From Thiotrichales bacterium (GTDB taxonomy: Bacteria; Pseudomonadota; Gammaproteobacteria; HK1): a stretch of 53,046 nucleotides of DNA. Below, one piece after another: positions 43,424 to 52,998 of this stretch. Position 1 is the first letter of the stretch, and every line of letters begins with the position of its first letter. Below the pieces are notes generated by a model, which searched no databases, was not told the origin of the DNA, and saw only the letters and a list, made by a program, of their open reading frames with translations. Position numbers and translations under genes: made by a program. The stretch is from NCBI GenBank assembly GCA_026709935.1, contig JAPOSC010000004.1, forward strand, positions 1-53,046, given 5' to 3'.

Positions 43424-43589
43424 GGGGCGGCTCTTATCGGCGCCGTGGCCCGGACCACGGCGGGCTCGGGAGGCAGCATCCGGCGGGCGGCGGGAGAACG
43501 TGCTTGTGCTTCATGGATGATGCGCCCCGACCGCGCTCGCCCGGCCGGAAAGGCGGGGCGAGCGCGGCGGGCCGGCTCTCCGGAAGCGG

Positions 43590-45173
43590 CTAGTTCATCA
43601 TGACGTAGCGCAGGTCCACGTCGTTGTGAGGCCGCTGCTTCACTTCCTTGACGTTGCTGCCGATCCCCCACGCCAGCGCCTGCTGGTGCAGCGTGATATG
43701 GCCCACCTCGTCCTTGTGGATCTGAAACGCCTCGCGAATCATCGCCGTGCGCTTCTGGACGTCGGTCTCGCCGGCGATCAGGTCGGTGAGCTCCTCCATC
43801 CGGGGATGGGTGAAGCGCCCGCAGTTCCACGTCCCCTGACCTTCGCCGTCGAGGGTCATGAGCTGCTGGAGCGGGTTGTGGGCGTCGTAGCTGCCCGGGG
43901 TCCAACCGAGCATGAAGAAGCTCGTGTTCCACTGCTCCGCGCGGCCGATCTTCTGGAAGTGCAGCGACTTGGTCTGCGCGTTGAGCTTCACGTCGATGCC
44001 GACGCGCTTGAGCATCGGAACCACCGCGAGACAGATGGCCTCGTCGTTGACGTAGCGGTCGTTGGGGCAGTCGAGGGTGACCGGGAAGCCGTCGGGATAG
44101 CCCGCCTCCGCCAGCAGCGCCTTCGCCGCCTCCGGGTCATGCGGGAACCGGTCGTTCATGTCGGGCTGGAAGCCGTTGATCCCCGGCGCGATCATGAGTC
44201 CGGTGGGAGTCGCCGCGTTGCGCATCACCACCCGCTTGATGGCGTTGATGTCGATCGCCTGATAGAACGCCTTGCGCACCCGCACGTCCTTGAACGGGTT
44301 CTTTCCCGTACCCGGCATGTCGAGCAGCTCGTCGCGGTGCTGGTCGAAGCCGAGGAAGATGGTGCGCAGCTCCGGCCCCTGCAGCGCCTGCACCCCGGCG
44401 GTGCTCTCCAGGCGCGGCACGTCCTGCAGCGGCACCGGATACATCAGGTCGATCTCGCCGGAGAGCAGTGCCGCAACCCGGGTGGCGGCGTTGCCGATCG
44501 GGGTGAAGACCGCCCGCGTCAGGTTGTGCCACGGCGTACCCCACCAGTTCGGGTTCGGCACCAGCACGGTGCGCGTATCGGGCACCCACTCCTCGATCAT
44601 GAACGGTCCGGTGCCGTTGACGTTGAGGTTCGCGAAGGTCTTGACCACCGCACCCTCCTCCAGCCCGAAAGCGTCGTTCGCCTCCAGCCACTCCTTGTCC
44701 ATGATCCAGAAGTTCGGGAGGTTGAGCAGCAGGGTCGGGTCCGGGTACTGGGTGACGATGTCGATGGTGTGGTCGTCGATCTTCTCGATCCGGTCGATCG
44801 AGGACACCACGAACGTCATGTTCGACGCCGGGAGCCGGATGCGATCGAGCGAGATGAGCACATCGTCGGCCGTGAAGTCGTTGCCGTTGTGGAACTTCAC
44901 GTCCTTGCGCAGGTTGAACCGCCATGTGGTGGGGCTCGTCTGCTCCCAGTCGGTGGCGAGGGCGGGATGCAGCGACAGGTCCCAGGCGCGGTGAATGAGC
45001 CCCTCGTAGAGGTTCGATTTCATCGTGTTGGTCGGCCCCTCGTTGTTGATGAAGGGGTCGAGTCCGAGGATGTCTCCGGAGGTGGAGTAGCGGAACGTCT
45101 TGGCATCGGCAGCGGTCCCGGCGGCGATAAAGGCCGCGGCGACGGCGCCGATGACGATGTTCTTCGATCGCAT
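43590..45173 (-). CDS. Peptide-type ABC transporter substrate-binding protein
   Basis: A 527-residue SBP_bac_5 (DppA/OppA-like) periplasmic protein. The signal peptide is about 1-24 (MRSKNIVIGAVAAAFIAAGT, cleavage after ADA). The family segments YEGLIHRAWDLSLHPALATDW, WRFNLRKDVKFHNGNDFTADDV and the VRKAFYQAIDINAIKRVV stretch are visible. Ligands for this family range from peptides to nickel and glutathione. GGAGA lies 8-12 bases before the start at 45173. It is the first gene of the SBP-B-C-D-F-argE operon; its upstream region faces the alcohol dehydrogenase promoter. Confidence 0.93.
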   Translation of the reverse strand: MRSKNIVIGAVAAAFIAAGTAADAKTFRYSTSGDILGLDPFINNEGPTNTMKSNLYEGLIHRAWDLSLHPALATDWEQTSPTTWRFNLRKDVKFHNGNDFTADDVLISLDRIRLPASNMTFVVSSIDRIEKIDDHTIDIVTQYPDPTLLLNLPNFWIMDKEWLEANDAFGLEEGAVVKTFANLNVNGTGPFMIEEWVPDTRTVLVPNPNWWGTPWHNLTRAVFTPIGNAATRVAALLSGEIDLMYPVPLQDVPRLESTAGVQALQGPELRTIFLGFDQHRDELLDMPGTGKNPFKDVRVRKAFYQAIDINAIKRVVMRNAATPTGLMIAPGINGFQPDMNDRFPHDPEAAKALLAEAGYPDGFPVTLDCPNDRYVNDEAICLAVVPMLKRVGIDVKLNAQTKSLHFQKIGRAEQWNTSFFMLGWTPGSYDAHNPLQQLMTLDGEGQGTWNCGRFTHPRMEELTDLIAGETDVQKRTAMIREAFQIHKDEVGHITLHQQALAWGIGSNVKEVKQRPHNDVDLRYVMMN

Positions 45174-45380
45174 GAAGTCGTCTCCGTGTATGAGGTGCGT
45201 GGAGGATGTGCAGGAGTTCGCCGGATCCGGGACTGCGCGGCCCCGCGAACGATGGACGCATTTAACTCCACCGCGAGGGCCGCCGCAACGCTCGCTCGAC
45301 CGGCTCGCATCGGCAGGCGATGATCCGGCTCCCTGGCGGGTACAATCCCGGCCCTCCCCGATCCAGCCGCGACGAGAGCC

Positions 45381-46514
45381 ATGCCCTCCCAGACGATCGA
45401 AATCCAGGCCGCGGTCTGCCGGGAGTTCGGAAAGCCCCTGTCGGTCGAGACGCTGCGGCTCGATCCGCCCCGGGGGAACGAACTCCGCGTGAAGGTGCTC
45501 GCAAGCTCCATCTGTCACTCCGACATCATCTACATGGACGGCGGATGGGGCGGGACGCTTCCGGCGGTATTCGGCCACGAGGTGGCCGGAGTGGTGACCG
45601 ATATCGGCCCTTCCGCGCGCTCCAGCGACCTGCACGTCGGTGATCGCGTCATGGTCTCCCTGCTCCGCTCCTGCGGGCGGTGCGAGTGCTGCGAAGCGGG
45701 CGCCCCTACCCAGTGCACGACCAACTACGCGATCGACTCGGCACCGCGTCTGACCGACGGGCGGGGCCAACCGGTGCGGGCCGGCCTGCGCGTGGGTGGA
45801 TTCGCCGAGAGCGTGGTCGTCGATGCCTCGCAAGTGGTGAAGATTCCGGCGTACATGCCCGACGAAGCCGCCTGCCTCGTCTCGTGCGGGGTCGTGACCG
45901 GCTTCGGCGCGGCGATCAACACCGCCGGGGTGCAGGTGGGCGACATGGTCGCGGTCATCGGCTGCGGCGGCGTGGGATTGAATTGCGTCCAGGGCGCGGC
46001 GCTCGCAGGGGCGCTCCCCCTGGTGGCGATCGACGTGAGCGCCGACAAGCTCGCGCAGGCCCGGGCGTTCGGTGCCACCGACACCCTCGACGCCGCCGCA
46101 GGCGACATCACCGAAAAAGCGCTCGCCCTGACCGACGGCCGCGGATTCGACATCGTGATGACTGCGGTCGGCAACGCCCGCGCCATCGAGGCGGCGCTGC
46201 CGTTGCTCGCGCGCGAAGGCGCGCTGGTGGTGGTCGGAATGCCGCCCGACGACGAACGGGTCAGCCTGAACGCGACCGGACTCGCCCACTACGGCCAGCG
46301 CATCCTGGGCTCCAAGATGGGGGCCGCGCGGCTCGGAATCGACGTGCCGAAGCTCTTTCGCCTGTACCGCGGCGGGCGGCTCAAGCTCGACGAGCTGATC
46401 TCCTCGCGCCGCCCGCTCGCCGACATCAACGCATCGATCGAACTCTCCCGACGCTCACAGAACCTGCGCCACGTGATCGTGTTCCCGGCCGCGAACGGCA
46501 CGGGCGCCGAGTGA
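45381..46514 (+). CDS. Zinc-dependent alcohol dehydrogenase (MDR family)
   Basis: A 377-residue medium-chain dehydrogenase. The catalytic zinc ligands are Cys45 in SSICHSD and His66-Glu67 in GHEVAG. The structural zinc site has four cysteines (98, 101, 104 and 112) in CGRCECC and TQC. The NAD-binding glycines are in IGCGGVGLNCVQ. The pattern is that of the class III (FrmA/glutathione-dependent formaldehyde dehydrogenase) and NDMA-dependent ADH branch, but substrate is not determined. It is divergent from the ABC operon and followed by a short hairpin. Confidence 0.88.
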   Translation: MPSQTIEIQAAVCREFGKPLSVETLRLDPPRGNELRVKVLASSICHSDIIYMDGGWGGTLPAVFGHEVAGVVTDIGPSARSSDLHVGDRVMVSLLRSCGRCECCEAGAPTQCTTNYAIDSAPRLTDGRGQPVRAGLRVGGFAESVVVDASQVVKIPAYMPDEAACLVSCGVVTGFGAAINTAGVQVGDMVAVIGCGGVGLNCVQGAALAGALPLVAIDVSADKLAQARAFGATDTLDAAAGDITEKALALTDGRGFDIVMTAVGNARAIEAALPLLAREGALVVVGMPPDDERVSLNATGLAHYGQRILGSKMGAARLGIDVPKLFRLYRGGRLKLDELISSRRPLADINASIELSRRSQNLRHVIVFPAANGTGAE

Positions 46515-46664
46515 TCACGGCACGGGTCCGAAGAGTCGGGCCCGCCGCCGCAACGCACGATCCCGCAGACCGCACGCCCAACGAAACTGGCGTCGCCCGC
46601 AAACCGCTGCGGTCGCAACCCTCGCCGCTCACCCGACGCCATCGCCGGTTCCGCACGCCCGATC

Positions 46665-46682
46665 AGCCCGAAATTCCGGGCT
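46665..46682. terminator. AGCCCG/CGGGCT hairpin
   Basis: A perfect 6-base arm pair, AGCCCG (46665-46670) and CGGGCT (46677-46682), encloses AAATTC. It lies between the convergent alcohol dehydrogenase and LLM-protein genes, about 150 bp past the dehydrogenase stop. It shares the CCCGAAATTCCGGG core with other hairpins in the window. Confidence 0.5.
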
Positions 46683-46785
46683 TAGGATCCTGACCTAAAT
46701 CAATTTTCCACCTCATCTGCTCCAATCATCTTTCAGACCGGAGGTGCAGGCGCATCGAACGGAAAAGTTGTTTTGGCCAGAGTCC

Positions 46786-47823
46786 CTAAGCGAACGCCGG
46801 CATCACTTCCCGCACGAACAGCTCCAGCGAGCGCTTCTGCTCCTTCATCCCGAGACCCAGGCTGGCGGAGTACGTGAAGTGGTCGACGCCGAGCGCCTCG
46901 TAGGCCCGCAGCTTCTCGATCACCTCGTCCGGGGTGCCGAACATGAGGTTGCGATGGAGCATGTGCGGGTCGTACTCCTCCCGGTTCTCGAGCTCGGCCA
47001 GATCGATCGCCCGCGGGAAGCCGCCGGTCACGTCGCCGAGGTTCTTAAACAGGTTCTCGAACTGGCCGAGCTGGCGCATCGCGGCCTTCACCGGCACCTC
47101 CCAGTCCTCGGGGCGGTCGTACACCACCGTGTGGCGCATGGTGGCGAAGGTCGGGCGCGGCTTGCCGGGGTTGGCGACCAGCGCGGCCTCCAGACGCCCC
47201 CGGTACACCTCAAGCTCCGACATCGGCCGGGTCAGGGGCCAGGAGAGGATGTTGCACTCGTGCTTTACCGCGAAGTCGTAGGTGTCCGGCGAGCGCGCCG
47301 CCACCCAGATCGGCGGATGCGGCTTCTGCACCGGCTTCGGTACCGAGGTCGCGGTCGGAAAGGACCAGAACTCGCCCTCGTGCGCGTAGTCACCCCGCCA
47401 CAGGGCCTTCACCGCCGGCAGCATCTCGTGCATGTACCGGTATGCGTCGTTGCGCGCGAGGCCGGGATGCATGCGGTCGAACTCGCGCTGATAGGCGCCG
47501 GAGCCGATGCCGAACTCGAGCCGCCCACCGCTGTACAGATCGAGCAGCGCGGCCTCGCCCGCGGCCTTGATGGGATGCCAGTACGCCGCCACCACCACCG
47601 CCGAGCCGAGCCGGATCCGGGACGTGTGGGCGGCCCACCAGGTCAGGATCTGAAACGGGTTGGGCGCGATCGTCATCTCCAGCGCGTGGTGCTCCGCCGC
47701 CCACGCGATCGCGAACCCGCCCTCGTCGGCCATCTGCACCATCTCCAGGGTATGGCGCGCGACTTCTTTCATGTCGACCGCGGGCGTGATGCGCTCCATG
47801 TTGATGACGAGCTGAAACTTCAT
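46786..47823 (-). CDS. LLM class flavin-dependent oxidoreductase
   Basis: A 345-residue luciferase-like monooxygenase with the (beta/alpha)8 fold. AEHHALEMTIAPNPFQIL, RIRLGSAVVV, RLEFGIGSGAYQREFDRM and PIWVAARSPDT are characteristic of the bacterial luciferase family that uses FMNH2 or F420. A partner flavin reductase is not visible. It ends convergent with the alcohol dehydrogenase. Substrate cannot be told. Confidence 0.88.
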   Translation of the reverse strand: MKFQLVINMERITPAVDMKEVARHTLEMVQMADEGGFAIAWAAEHHALEMTIAPNPFQILTWWAAHTSRIRLGSAVVVAAYWHPIKAAGEAALLDLYSGGRLEFGIGSGAYQREFDRMHPGLARNDAYRYMHEMLPAVKALWRGDYAHEGEFWSFPTATSVPKPVQKPHPPIWVAARSPDTYDFAVKHECNILSWPLTRPMSELEVYRGRLEAALVANPGKPRPTFATMRHTVVYDRPEDWEVPVKAAMRQLGQFENLFKNLGDVTGGFPRAIDLAELENREEYDPHMLHRNLMFGTPDEVIEKLRAYEALGVDHFTYSASLGLGMKEQKRSLELFVREVMPAFA

Positions 47824-47972
47824 GGTGTTGGCCCCCTCGAAGTCCGAAGATACGAATGACCGGATCGCGGGTCCGGATGGTGTGATGCGGCCGGTGCCGC
47901 ACCGGTCAGAGACTCATTACTTCAGGAACTTCGGCGCCTGATTCGGCGCCCCTCATATCGCACCGACAGGGC

Positions 47973-48245
47973 TCACTCCTCCGTCGGTACATATCCCTCC
48001 GGGGTTGCCGATCCCTCGCCGAAGAAGAACTGCTCCAGCTCCGCTTCCAGGAACCGGCGGGCCGCAGGGTCGGTGACCTTGAGCCGGTTCTCGTTGATGA
48101 GCATCGTCTGGTGGGCAAGCCACTGCTGCCACGCGGCCTTCGAAACGTTTTCGAACACGCGCTGGCCGAGCGCCCCCGGCAGAGGCGGAAAGTCCAGACC
48201 CTCGGCCTCCCCGCCAAGCCTGACGCACTGCACGGTCCTCGGCAT
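47973..48245 (-). CDS. yggX: Probable Fe(2+)-trafficking protein YggX
   Basis: A 90-residue YggX-family protein involved in protecting iron-sulfur clusters and handling labile iron. [20 protein letters not shown] contains the conserved cysteine. [20 protein letters not shown] and the [20 protein letters not shown] to FFFG ending are typical. It is downstream of mutY, whose product is a 4Fe-4S enzyme, the same linkage as in enterobacteria. A 226-bp gap separates the two. The longer upstream frame is not conserved. Confidence 0.94.
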   Translation of the reverse strand: MPRTVQCVRLGGEAEGLDFPPLPGALGQRVFENVSKAAWQQWLAHQTMLINENRLKVTDPAARRFLEAELEQFFFGEGSATPEGYVPTEE

Positions 48246-48471
48246 CTCGACCCCCTCCTTCCGCCTTCTCCAGAACCGAAGGCGCAACCGGTGAAGTGTA
48301 TGCAACAAACCTGATTGTCACGGATTGCAGGGAAATAATCGATCCGGAGTGCCCGCTCACCCGATCCCCGGGCACAAGCACCGGACGCGCCAACCCCTCG
48401 CGAATCCGCGGCCGCTTCACTTGATCCAGGCGCCCGCGAAAGAGTGCCCGGGCCGGATAGCCAAGCGCCGG

Positions 48472-49611
48472 CTACTCGCCCGCGAGCTGCGCGATCAACC
48501 GTCTCACCGGTGTCGCAAGCCCGATATCCGCGACGGCATCCGGGGCATACCAGCGCGACTCGCCGGGGTCCGCGACCACATCCGCGGCGTGCCGGCGCGA
48601 CTTGCCGGAGTCGGCGACCACGTCCGGACCATGCCGGCGCGACTCGGCGGCGGCGCCATCGGCCCCGATATCGATCAGGATGGGCTGCACGTCGAGCCTG
48701 AAGTGGGTGAATCCATGCGCGATCGGGGCGAGCGCGGTGACTGCGACCGGGCGAACGCCGAAACGCCCCCGGCACATGGCCTCGACATCGGCGGCCGGGT
48801 CGCATTCCGGGAAGCACCACAGCCCACCCCAGATCCCGCTCGGGGGGCGACGTTCGAGGAGCAGCGCTCCCCTCGGGTCGCGCAGCATCAGGAACGCGGT
48901 CTGCCGGCGGGGCACGGCGCGCCGGGGCCGCGGCACGGGAATGCGTCCCTGCATACCTGTGCGCCGCGCCACGCAGTCCGCTTCGATCGGACAGAGCGGG
49001 CACGGCGGACGCGAACGCACGCAGAGCGTCGCGCCGAGGTCCATGATGGCCTGGGTGTAGGCGGCCACTCCATCGGGCGGCGTATGCCGCTCCGCAAGCA
49101 TCCACAGGGTGCGCTCGACCGCACTCTGTCCGGGCCAGCCCTCGATGCCGTGGTAACGACAGAGCACCCGCTTGACGTTGCCGTCGAGGATCGGGTGGCG
49201 ATCACCGTAGCTGAAGGCGAGGATCGCACCGGCGGTCGAACGGCCGATCCCGGGCAGAGCGACGAGCGCATCGAGCTCGCGCGGCATCTCGCCGTCGTGC
49301 CGGTCCCGCACCAGGGCCGCGGCGCGATGCAGATTGCGCGCCCGCGAGTAGTAACCGAGCCCGGACCACAGTCCGAGCACGTCGTCGAGCGGAGCGTCCG
49401 CAAGGTCCGCAAGCGCCGGAAACCGCGCCATGAACCGCTCGTAGTACCCGATGACGACGCCGACCTGCGTCTGCTGGAGCATGATCTCCGACACCCACAC
49501 GCGGTAGGGCGTCGGCTCGCGCTGCCACGGCAGGTGCTTCCGGCCGTGACGCGCGGACCAGCGGACCAAACGTTCGGCCATCGGCACGAAATCGTCCCGC
49601 CCGGTGTTCAT
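48472..49611 (-). CDS. mutY: A/G-specific adenine DNA glycosylase
   Basis: A 379-residue MutY that removes adenine mispaired with 8-oxoguanine. Catalytic Glu43 lies in SEIMLQQTQV; the helix-hairpin-helix is LPGIGRSTAGAI (119-130) and Asp143 follows. The 4Fe-4S cysteines are at 197, 204, 207 and 213. The C-terminal Nudix-like 8-oxoG recognition domain follows. Near its end a 14-residue unit occurs three times (324-337, 338-351 and 352-365); the third copy is the native segment and the first two look like in-frame duplications. The ATG at 49611 is preferred over a TTG at 49656 that would overlap the fic stop. Confidence 0.93.
   Translation of the reverse strand: MNTGRDDFVPMAERLVRWSARHGRKHLPWQREPTPYRVWVSEIMLQQTQVGVVIGYYERFMARFPALADLADAPLDDVLGLWSGLGYYSRARNLHRAAALVRDRHDGEMPRELDALVALPGIGRSTAGAILAFSYGDRHPILDGNVKRVLCRYHGIEGWPGQSAVERTLWMLAERHTPPDGVAAYTQAIMDLGATLCVRSRPPCPLCPIEADCVARRTGMQGRIPVPRPRRAVPRRQTAFLMLRDPRGALLLERRPPSGIWGGLWCFPECDPAADVEAMCRGRFGVRPVAVTALAPIAHGFTHFRLDVQPILIDIGADGAAAESRRHGPDVVADSGKSRRHAADVVADPGESRWYAPDAVADIGLATPVRRLIAQLAGE
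48517..48642. repeat. Three 42-bp in-frame repeats in mutY
   Basis: Three tandem 42-bp units encode SRRHGPDVVADSGK, SRRHAADVVADPGE and SRWYAPDAVADIGL. The last reads into the usual C-terminal PVRRLI of MutY, so the upstream two are later duplications. The unit keeps frame and adds about 28 residues next to the domain's last strand. Confidence 0.8.
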
Positions 49612-49652
49612 GCCGTGAGGCGGCCCGTACTGGTGGCCGATCTCCGTTCCCG

Positions 49653-50633
49653 TCAATCCGGCCGCGGAGGATGGTAGGCATCCCCGATGGTGCGACCACC
49701 GTTGCCGTTGGGGCGGTTGAGATCGCCGGAGAGGGCGCGCTCTGCCGATCGGTTTGCGCTATTGAGTGAACCGGCCACGATGAAGCCGATATGGTCCGAA
49801 AATGCCTTCAGGTCACCGGCGTCGGCAAACTCCAGAGCATCGATATATTCCGGCTTGCCCTCTGCGGTAATGATCGGCGGCGGAATGGCGCGCTTGATGT
49901 ACGCCCACGCCATGAGCAGGCGCGAGGTGCGTCCGTTGCCATCCTGGAAGGGATGGGTGCGCACGAAGCGGTGGTGCAGCCAGGCCGCCTCCGCGTTGAC
50001 CGGATAGCCGCGCTGCCGGACTTCCTGGTACAGCGCGAAGAAGCGGTCCATTTCCGACTGGACGTGCTCCGGCGGACAGTACTCGTGCACGTGGCCATCG
50101 ACGCGCCGGGGATTGTTCGGCCAGATCTTCCACTGCCCCTTGGTGCGGAAGGGCACGGCGACGCGGCGACCCTGCATGTCGAGGCCGGTGACCGTCGCCT
50201 GGTGGCGGGTCAGCAACTGATGCCAACTCTTGACCATGGACTCCGACAGCGGGCGGCCGCTGGCGACATCCTCGAACATCATGTCATAGGCCGCTTCCTG
50301 ATCCTGCAGGAGGCCGCGGATGGTCTCGTCCTCGAGCGATTCGTAGGTGTGGGCGCCGACCGCCCCGGCGAAGCCCTCGGCCACAAGCTGCTCGGTGACG
50401 TCGCGGCGCAGAGTGTAGAGCCCTTCGATCTGGCCCGTCTCGATGGCGAAGGCGCGCACCCGCTCGCGCAGCCAGCCGCCCATGAAACGTTCCTTGGCCG
50501 GGTCCTGCCGGAGCGCTGCGCGATGACGCGCCCAGGTCGCTTCCAGCTCTGACTGCCCCGGCAGCGCCCAGGTCTCGGCGCCCGACGGCATGTCTTCGAG
50601 CGGCCCCCACCGCCAGGGTTCCAGAGTGTTCAT
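49653..50633 (-). CDS. Fic domain AMPylase-type protein
   Basis: A 326-residue Fic protein. The catalytic motif HPFQDGNGR at 227-235 is canonical, with His227 as base. An inhibitory-helix motif, TGQIEG at 66-71, matches the [S/T]xxxE[G/N] consensus, so this is a class II enzyme with the autoinhibitory glutamate (Glu70) in its own N-terminal part. The active site may transfer AMP to a protein hydroxyl. The start used is the ATG at 50633; a GTG three codons upstream is possible. It lies between argH and mutY on the same strand, with no separate antitoxin gene. Confidence 0.9.
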   Translation of the reverse strand: MNTLEPWRWGPLEDMPSGAETWALPGQSELEATWARHRAALRQDPAKERFMGGWLRERVRAFAIETGQIEGLYTLRRDVTEQLVAEGFAGAVGAHTYESLEDETIRGLLQDQEAAYDMMFEDVASGRPLSESMVKSWHQLLTRHQATVTGLDMQGRRVAVPFRTKGQWKIWPNNPRRVDGHVHEYCPPEHVQSEMDRFFALYQEVRQRGYPVNAEAAWLHHRFVRTHPFQDGNGRTSRLLMAWAYIKRAIPPPIITAEGKPEYIDALEFADAGDLKAFSDHIGFIVAGSLNSANRSAERALSGDLNRPNGNGGRTIGDAYHPPRPD

Positions 50634-50721
50634 GTCAGCCACCGTGATCGGTCAACGCACCTGCGGAGACGGTCCGACATGCGTTGTGAGGGCCGGAATT
50701 GTAATCCACCCGCGGCGCCGG

Positions 50722-52131
50722 TCAGTCGGCGCCAACCCCGGCGCCGAGCCTCTCCCGCGCCCGCGCGATCGCGGCGCGCACCTGCTCCGGCGCGGTGCCC
50801 CCCGGATGGTTCCGCGCCGCTACCGAACCTTCGAGGGTCAGCACCTCGAAGACATCGCCCTCGATGACCGGGGAGAACGCGCGCAGCTCGTCGAGCGTCA
50901 GGTCCGACAGATCCCGACCCGTCTCCACCGCGGTGCGCACCGCGCGCCCGACCACCTCGTGGGCATCGCGGAACGGGACCGCCCGGCGCACCAGGTAGTC
51001 GGCGAGGTCGGTCGCGGTGGTGTGGCCGAGACGGGCGGCCTCGCGCATCCGTTCGCGGCGGCATTGCAGGGTGCCGAGCATGCCGGCGAAGACCCGGAGG
51101 CAGTCCGTGGTGGTGTCGGCGGCGTCGAACAGCGGTGCCTTGTCCTCCTGATTGTCACGGTTGTAGGCGAGCGGCTGGCCCTTCATCAGCACCAGCAGCG
51201 CGTTCAGATCGCCGATGACCCGCGCGCTCTTCCCGCGCACGAGCTCCGCCACATCCGGGTTCTTCTTCTGCGGCATGATGGACGAACCGGTGCACCAGGC
51301 GTCGCCGAGTTCCACGAACCCGAACGGCGCCGACACCCACAGCACCAACTCCTCCGACATGCGCGAGAGGTGCGTCATCGCCAGCGCGCAACCGGAGACG
51401 AACTCGATCGCGAAGTCGCGATCGCTCACCGCGTCGAGCGAGTTCTCGCACAGTCCGTCGAAGCCGAGCAGCCGGGCGGTCAGGGCGCGGTCGATCGGGT
51501 ACGGCGTCCCGGCGAGCGCGGCCGACCCGAGCGGCATGCGGTTCACCCGGACGCGGCTCTCGGCGAGGCGTTCGGCGTCGCGCGCGAGCATCTCGAACCA
51601 CGCGAGCATGTGGTGGCCGAAGGTGATCGGCTGCGCGGGCTGGAGGTGGGTGAAGCCGGGAAACACGGTGTCGGCCTCGCGCTCCGCGATGGAGAGGAGC
51701 ACGCCCTGCAGCGCGCGGATTGCCTCCGCGATATCGGCGATGGCGTCGCGCAGCCAGAGCCGCACCGCGGTGGCGGCCTGGTCGTTGCGCGAGCGCCCCG
51801 TGTGCAGGCGCTTGCCGGCGTCGCCGATCCGTTCGGTGAGCACCGATTCGACGTTCATGTGCACGTCTTCGAGCGACACGCGCCACTCGAAGGCGCCCGC
51901 TTCGATGTCGGCGAGGATGCCTTCGAGGCCGCGGACGATGGCGTCGCGGTCGTCCGCACTCAGCACGCCGACTTCGGCGAGCATCCTCGCGTGCGCGATC
52001 GAGCCCCGGATGTCGTGCTTCGCGAACCGCTGGTCGAGGCTCACCGACTCGGTGAACCGTTCCACCAGTGCGTTCGTCGGCTCGGTGAACCGGCCCGCCC
52101 AGAGCTTGGCGGGAGGGTGGTCATCGCTCAT
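50722..52131 (-). CDS. argH: Argininosuccinate lyase
   Basis: A 469-residue ArgH that cleaves argininosuccinate to arginine and fumarate, the last arginine step. The opening [20 protein letters not shown] is standard. HTGRSRNDQ, the catalytic TFGHHMLAW region and the fumarase-superfamily signature [12 protein letters not shown] with the active serine are intact. Length is normal. The start at 52131 is chosen by the conserved N terminus; the frame extends upstream, overlapping rsmE in another frame, without support. rsmE ends 55 bp upstream. Confidence 0.96.
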   Translation of the reverse strand: MSDDHPPAKLWAGRFTEPTNALVERFTESVSLDQRFAKHDIRGSIAHARMLAEVGVLSADDRDAIVRGLEGILADIEAGAFEWRVSLEDVHMNVESVLTERIGDAGKRLHTGRSRNDQAATAVRLWLRDAIADIAEAIRALQGVLLSIAEREADTVFPGFTHLQPAQPITFGHHMLAWFEMLARDAERLAESRVRVNRMPLGSAALAGTPYPIDRALTARLLGFDGLCENSLDAVSDRDFAIEFVSGCALAMTHLSRMSEELVLWVSAPFGFVELGDAWCTGSSIMPQKKNPDVAELVRGKSARVIGDLNALLVLMKGQPLAYNRDNQEDKAPLFDAADTTTDCLRVFAGMLGTLQCRRERMREAARLGHTTATDLADYLVRRAVPFRDAHEVVGRAVRTAVETGRDLSDLTLDELRAFSPVIEGDVFEVLTLEGSVAARNHPGGTAPEQVRAAIARARERLGAGVGAD

Positions 52132-52186
52132 CGAACTGTCTCCGGAGCGGGGAGGGTTCGCCGCCCGCGATCGGGGCTCGGGCAGA

Positions 52187-52954
52187 CTATCGCAGATCGC
52201 CCCAGTGCGCCTGCAACGCGGCGAGCGCGACCAGCGCCGCAGTCTCCGTGCGCAGCACCCGAGGCCCCAGGCGCAACCCCGTGAATCCCGCGGCGCGGGC
52301 GCGTTCGAACTCCCGGGGCGAGAGGCCGCCTTCGGGGCCGACGAGCAGGCGCACCGGCTCCCCGGGGGCGGGCGGCGCGCAATCGGGAAGCGATTGATCG
52401 GCGTGAGGCGAGAGGACGAACATCGGGCCGGGACCGGTGTCCGAGCATGCGAGCCATGGATCGAGCCATGGATCGAGATGCTCGATGCCCGCGACCTCCG
52501 GGACCCGCGTTCGGCCGGACTGCTGCGCCGCATGCACCGCAATCGCGCGCCAGTGCGCCAACCGGCGCTCCGCCCGCCCCGGGTCGAGCTTCAAGTCGAG
52601 CTTCACGACCGTGCGTTCACAGACGATGGGGCGGATGATCCCCACCCCGAGCTCCGTCGCCTTCTGAACCACGAGGTCCATCCGATCGCCCTTGCAGATC
52701 CCCTGGCCAAGCTCGACGATGAGCGGCGACTCGCGGTCCGCGGGCTCGTGCGCGCCGACATCGACTACCACTGCGGCGCGCGAAACCCGCGCAAGCGTCG
52801 CCCGGTACTCGCCCCCGCGGCCGTCGAACACGGTCAGCGCATCGCCGGCACGGAGCCGCAGCACCCGCGCGACGTGACGGGCCGCGGTCTCCGGCAGGTT
52901 GACCTGCCCGCCGGCGGCGAGCGGCGGATCAACGTACAGGCGCGGGGCTTGCAT
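52187..52954 (-). CDS. rsmE: 16S rRNA (uracil1498-N3)-methyltransferase
   Basis: A 255-residue SPOUT-class (trefoil-knot) methyltransferase that adds the N3 methyl to U1498 of 16S rRNA. The N-terminal PUA-like domain holds [12 protein letters not shown]. The knot motifs are [40 protein letters not shown] and [12 protein letters not shown] small 12-bp duplication near 52449-52472 encodes LDPWLDPWL in a surface loop. Otherwise length is normal. Confidence 0.94.
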   Translation of the reverse strand: MQAPRLYVDPPLAAGGQVNLPETAARHVARVLRLRAGDALTVFDGRGGEYRATLARVSRAAVVVDVGAHEPADRESPLIVELGQGICKGDRMDLVVQKATELGVGIIRPIVCERTVVKLDLKLDPGRAERRLAHWRAIAVHAAQQSGRTRVPEVAGIEHLDPWLDPWLACSDTGPGPMFVLSPHADQSLPDCAPPAPGEPVRLLVGPEGGLSPREFERARAAGFTGLRLGPRVLRTETAALVALAALQAHWGDLR

Positions 52955-52998
52955 GACGTACGGTCTTTGCCCGAAGACTCCGGCGATGTCCCCCGCCC

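Noticed and set aside
43590..46289. Binding-protein gene extended to 46289
   Set aside because: The extension overlaps the alcohol dehydrogenase on the other strand and would bury the clear signal peptide at 45173.
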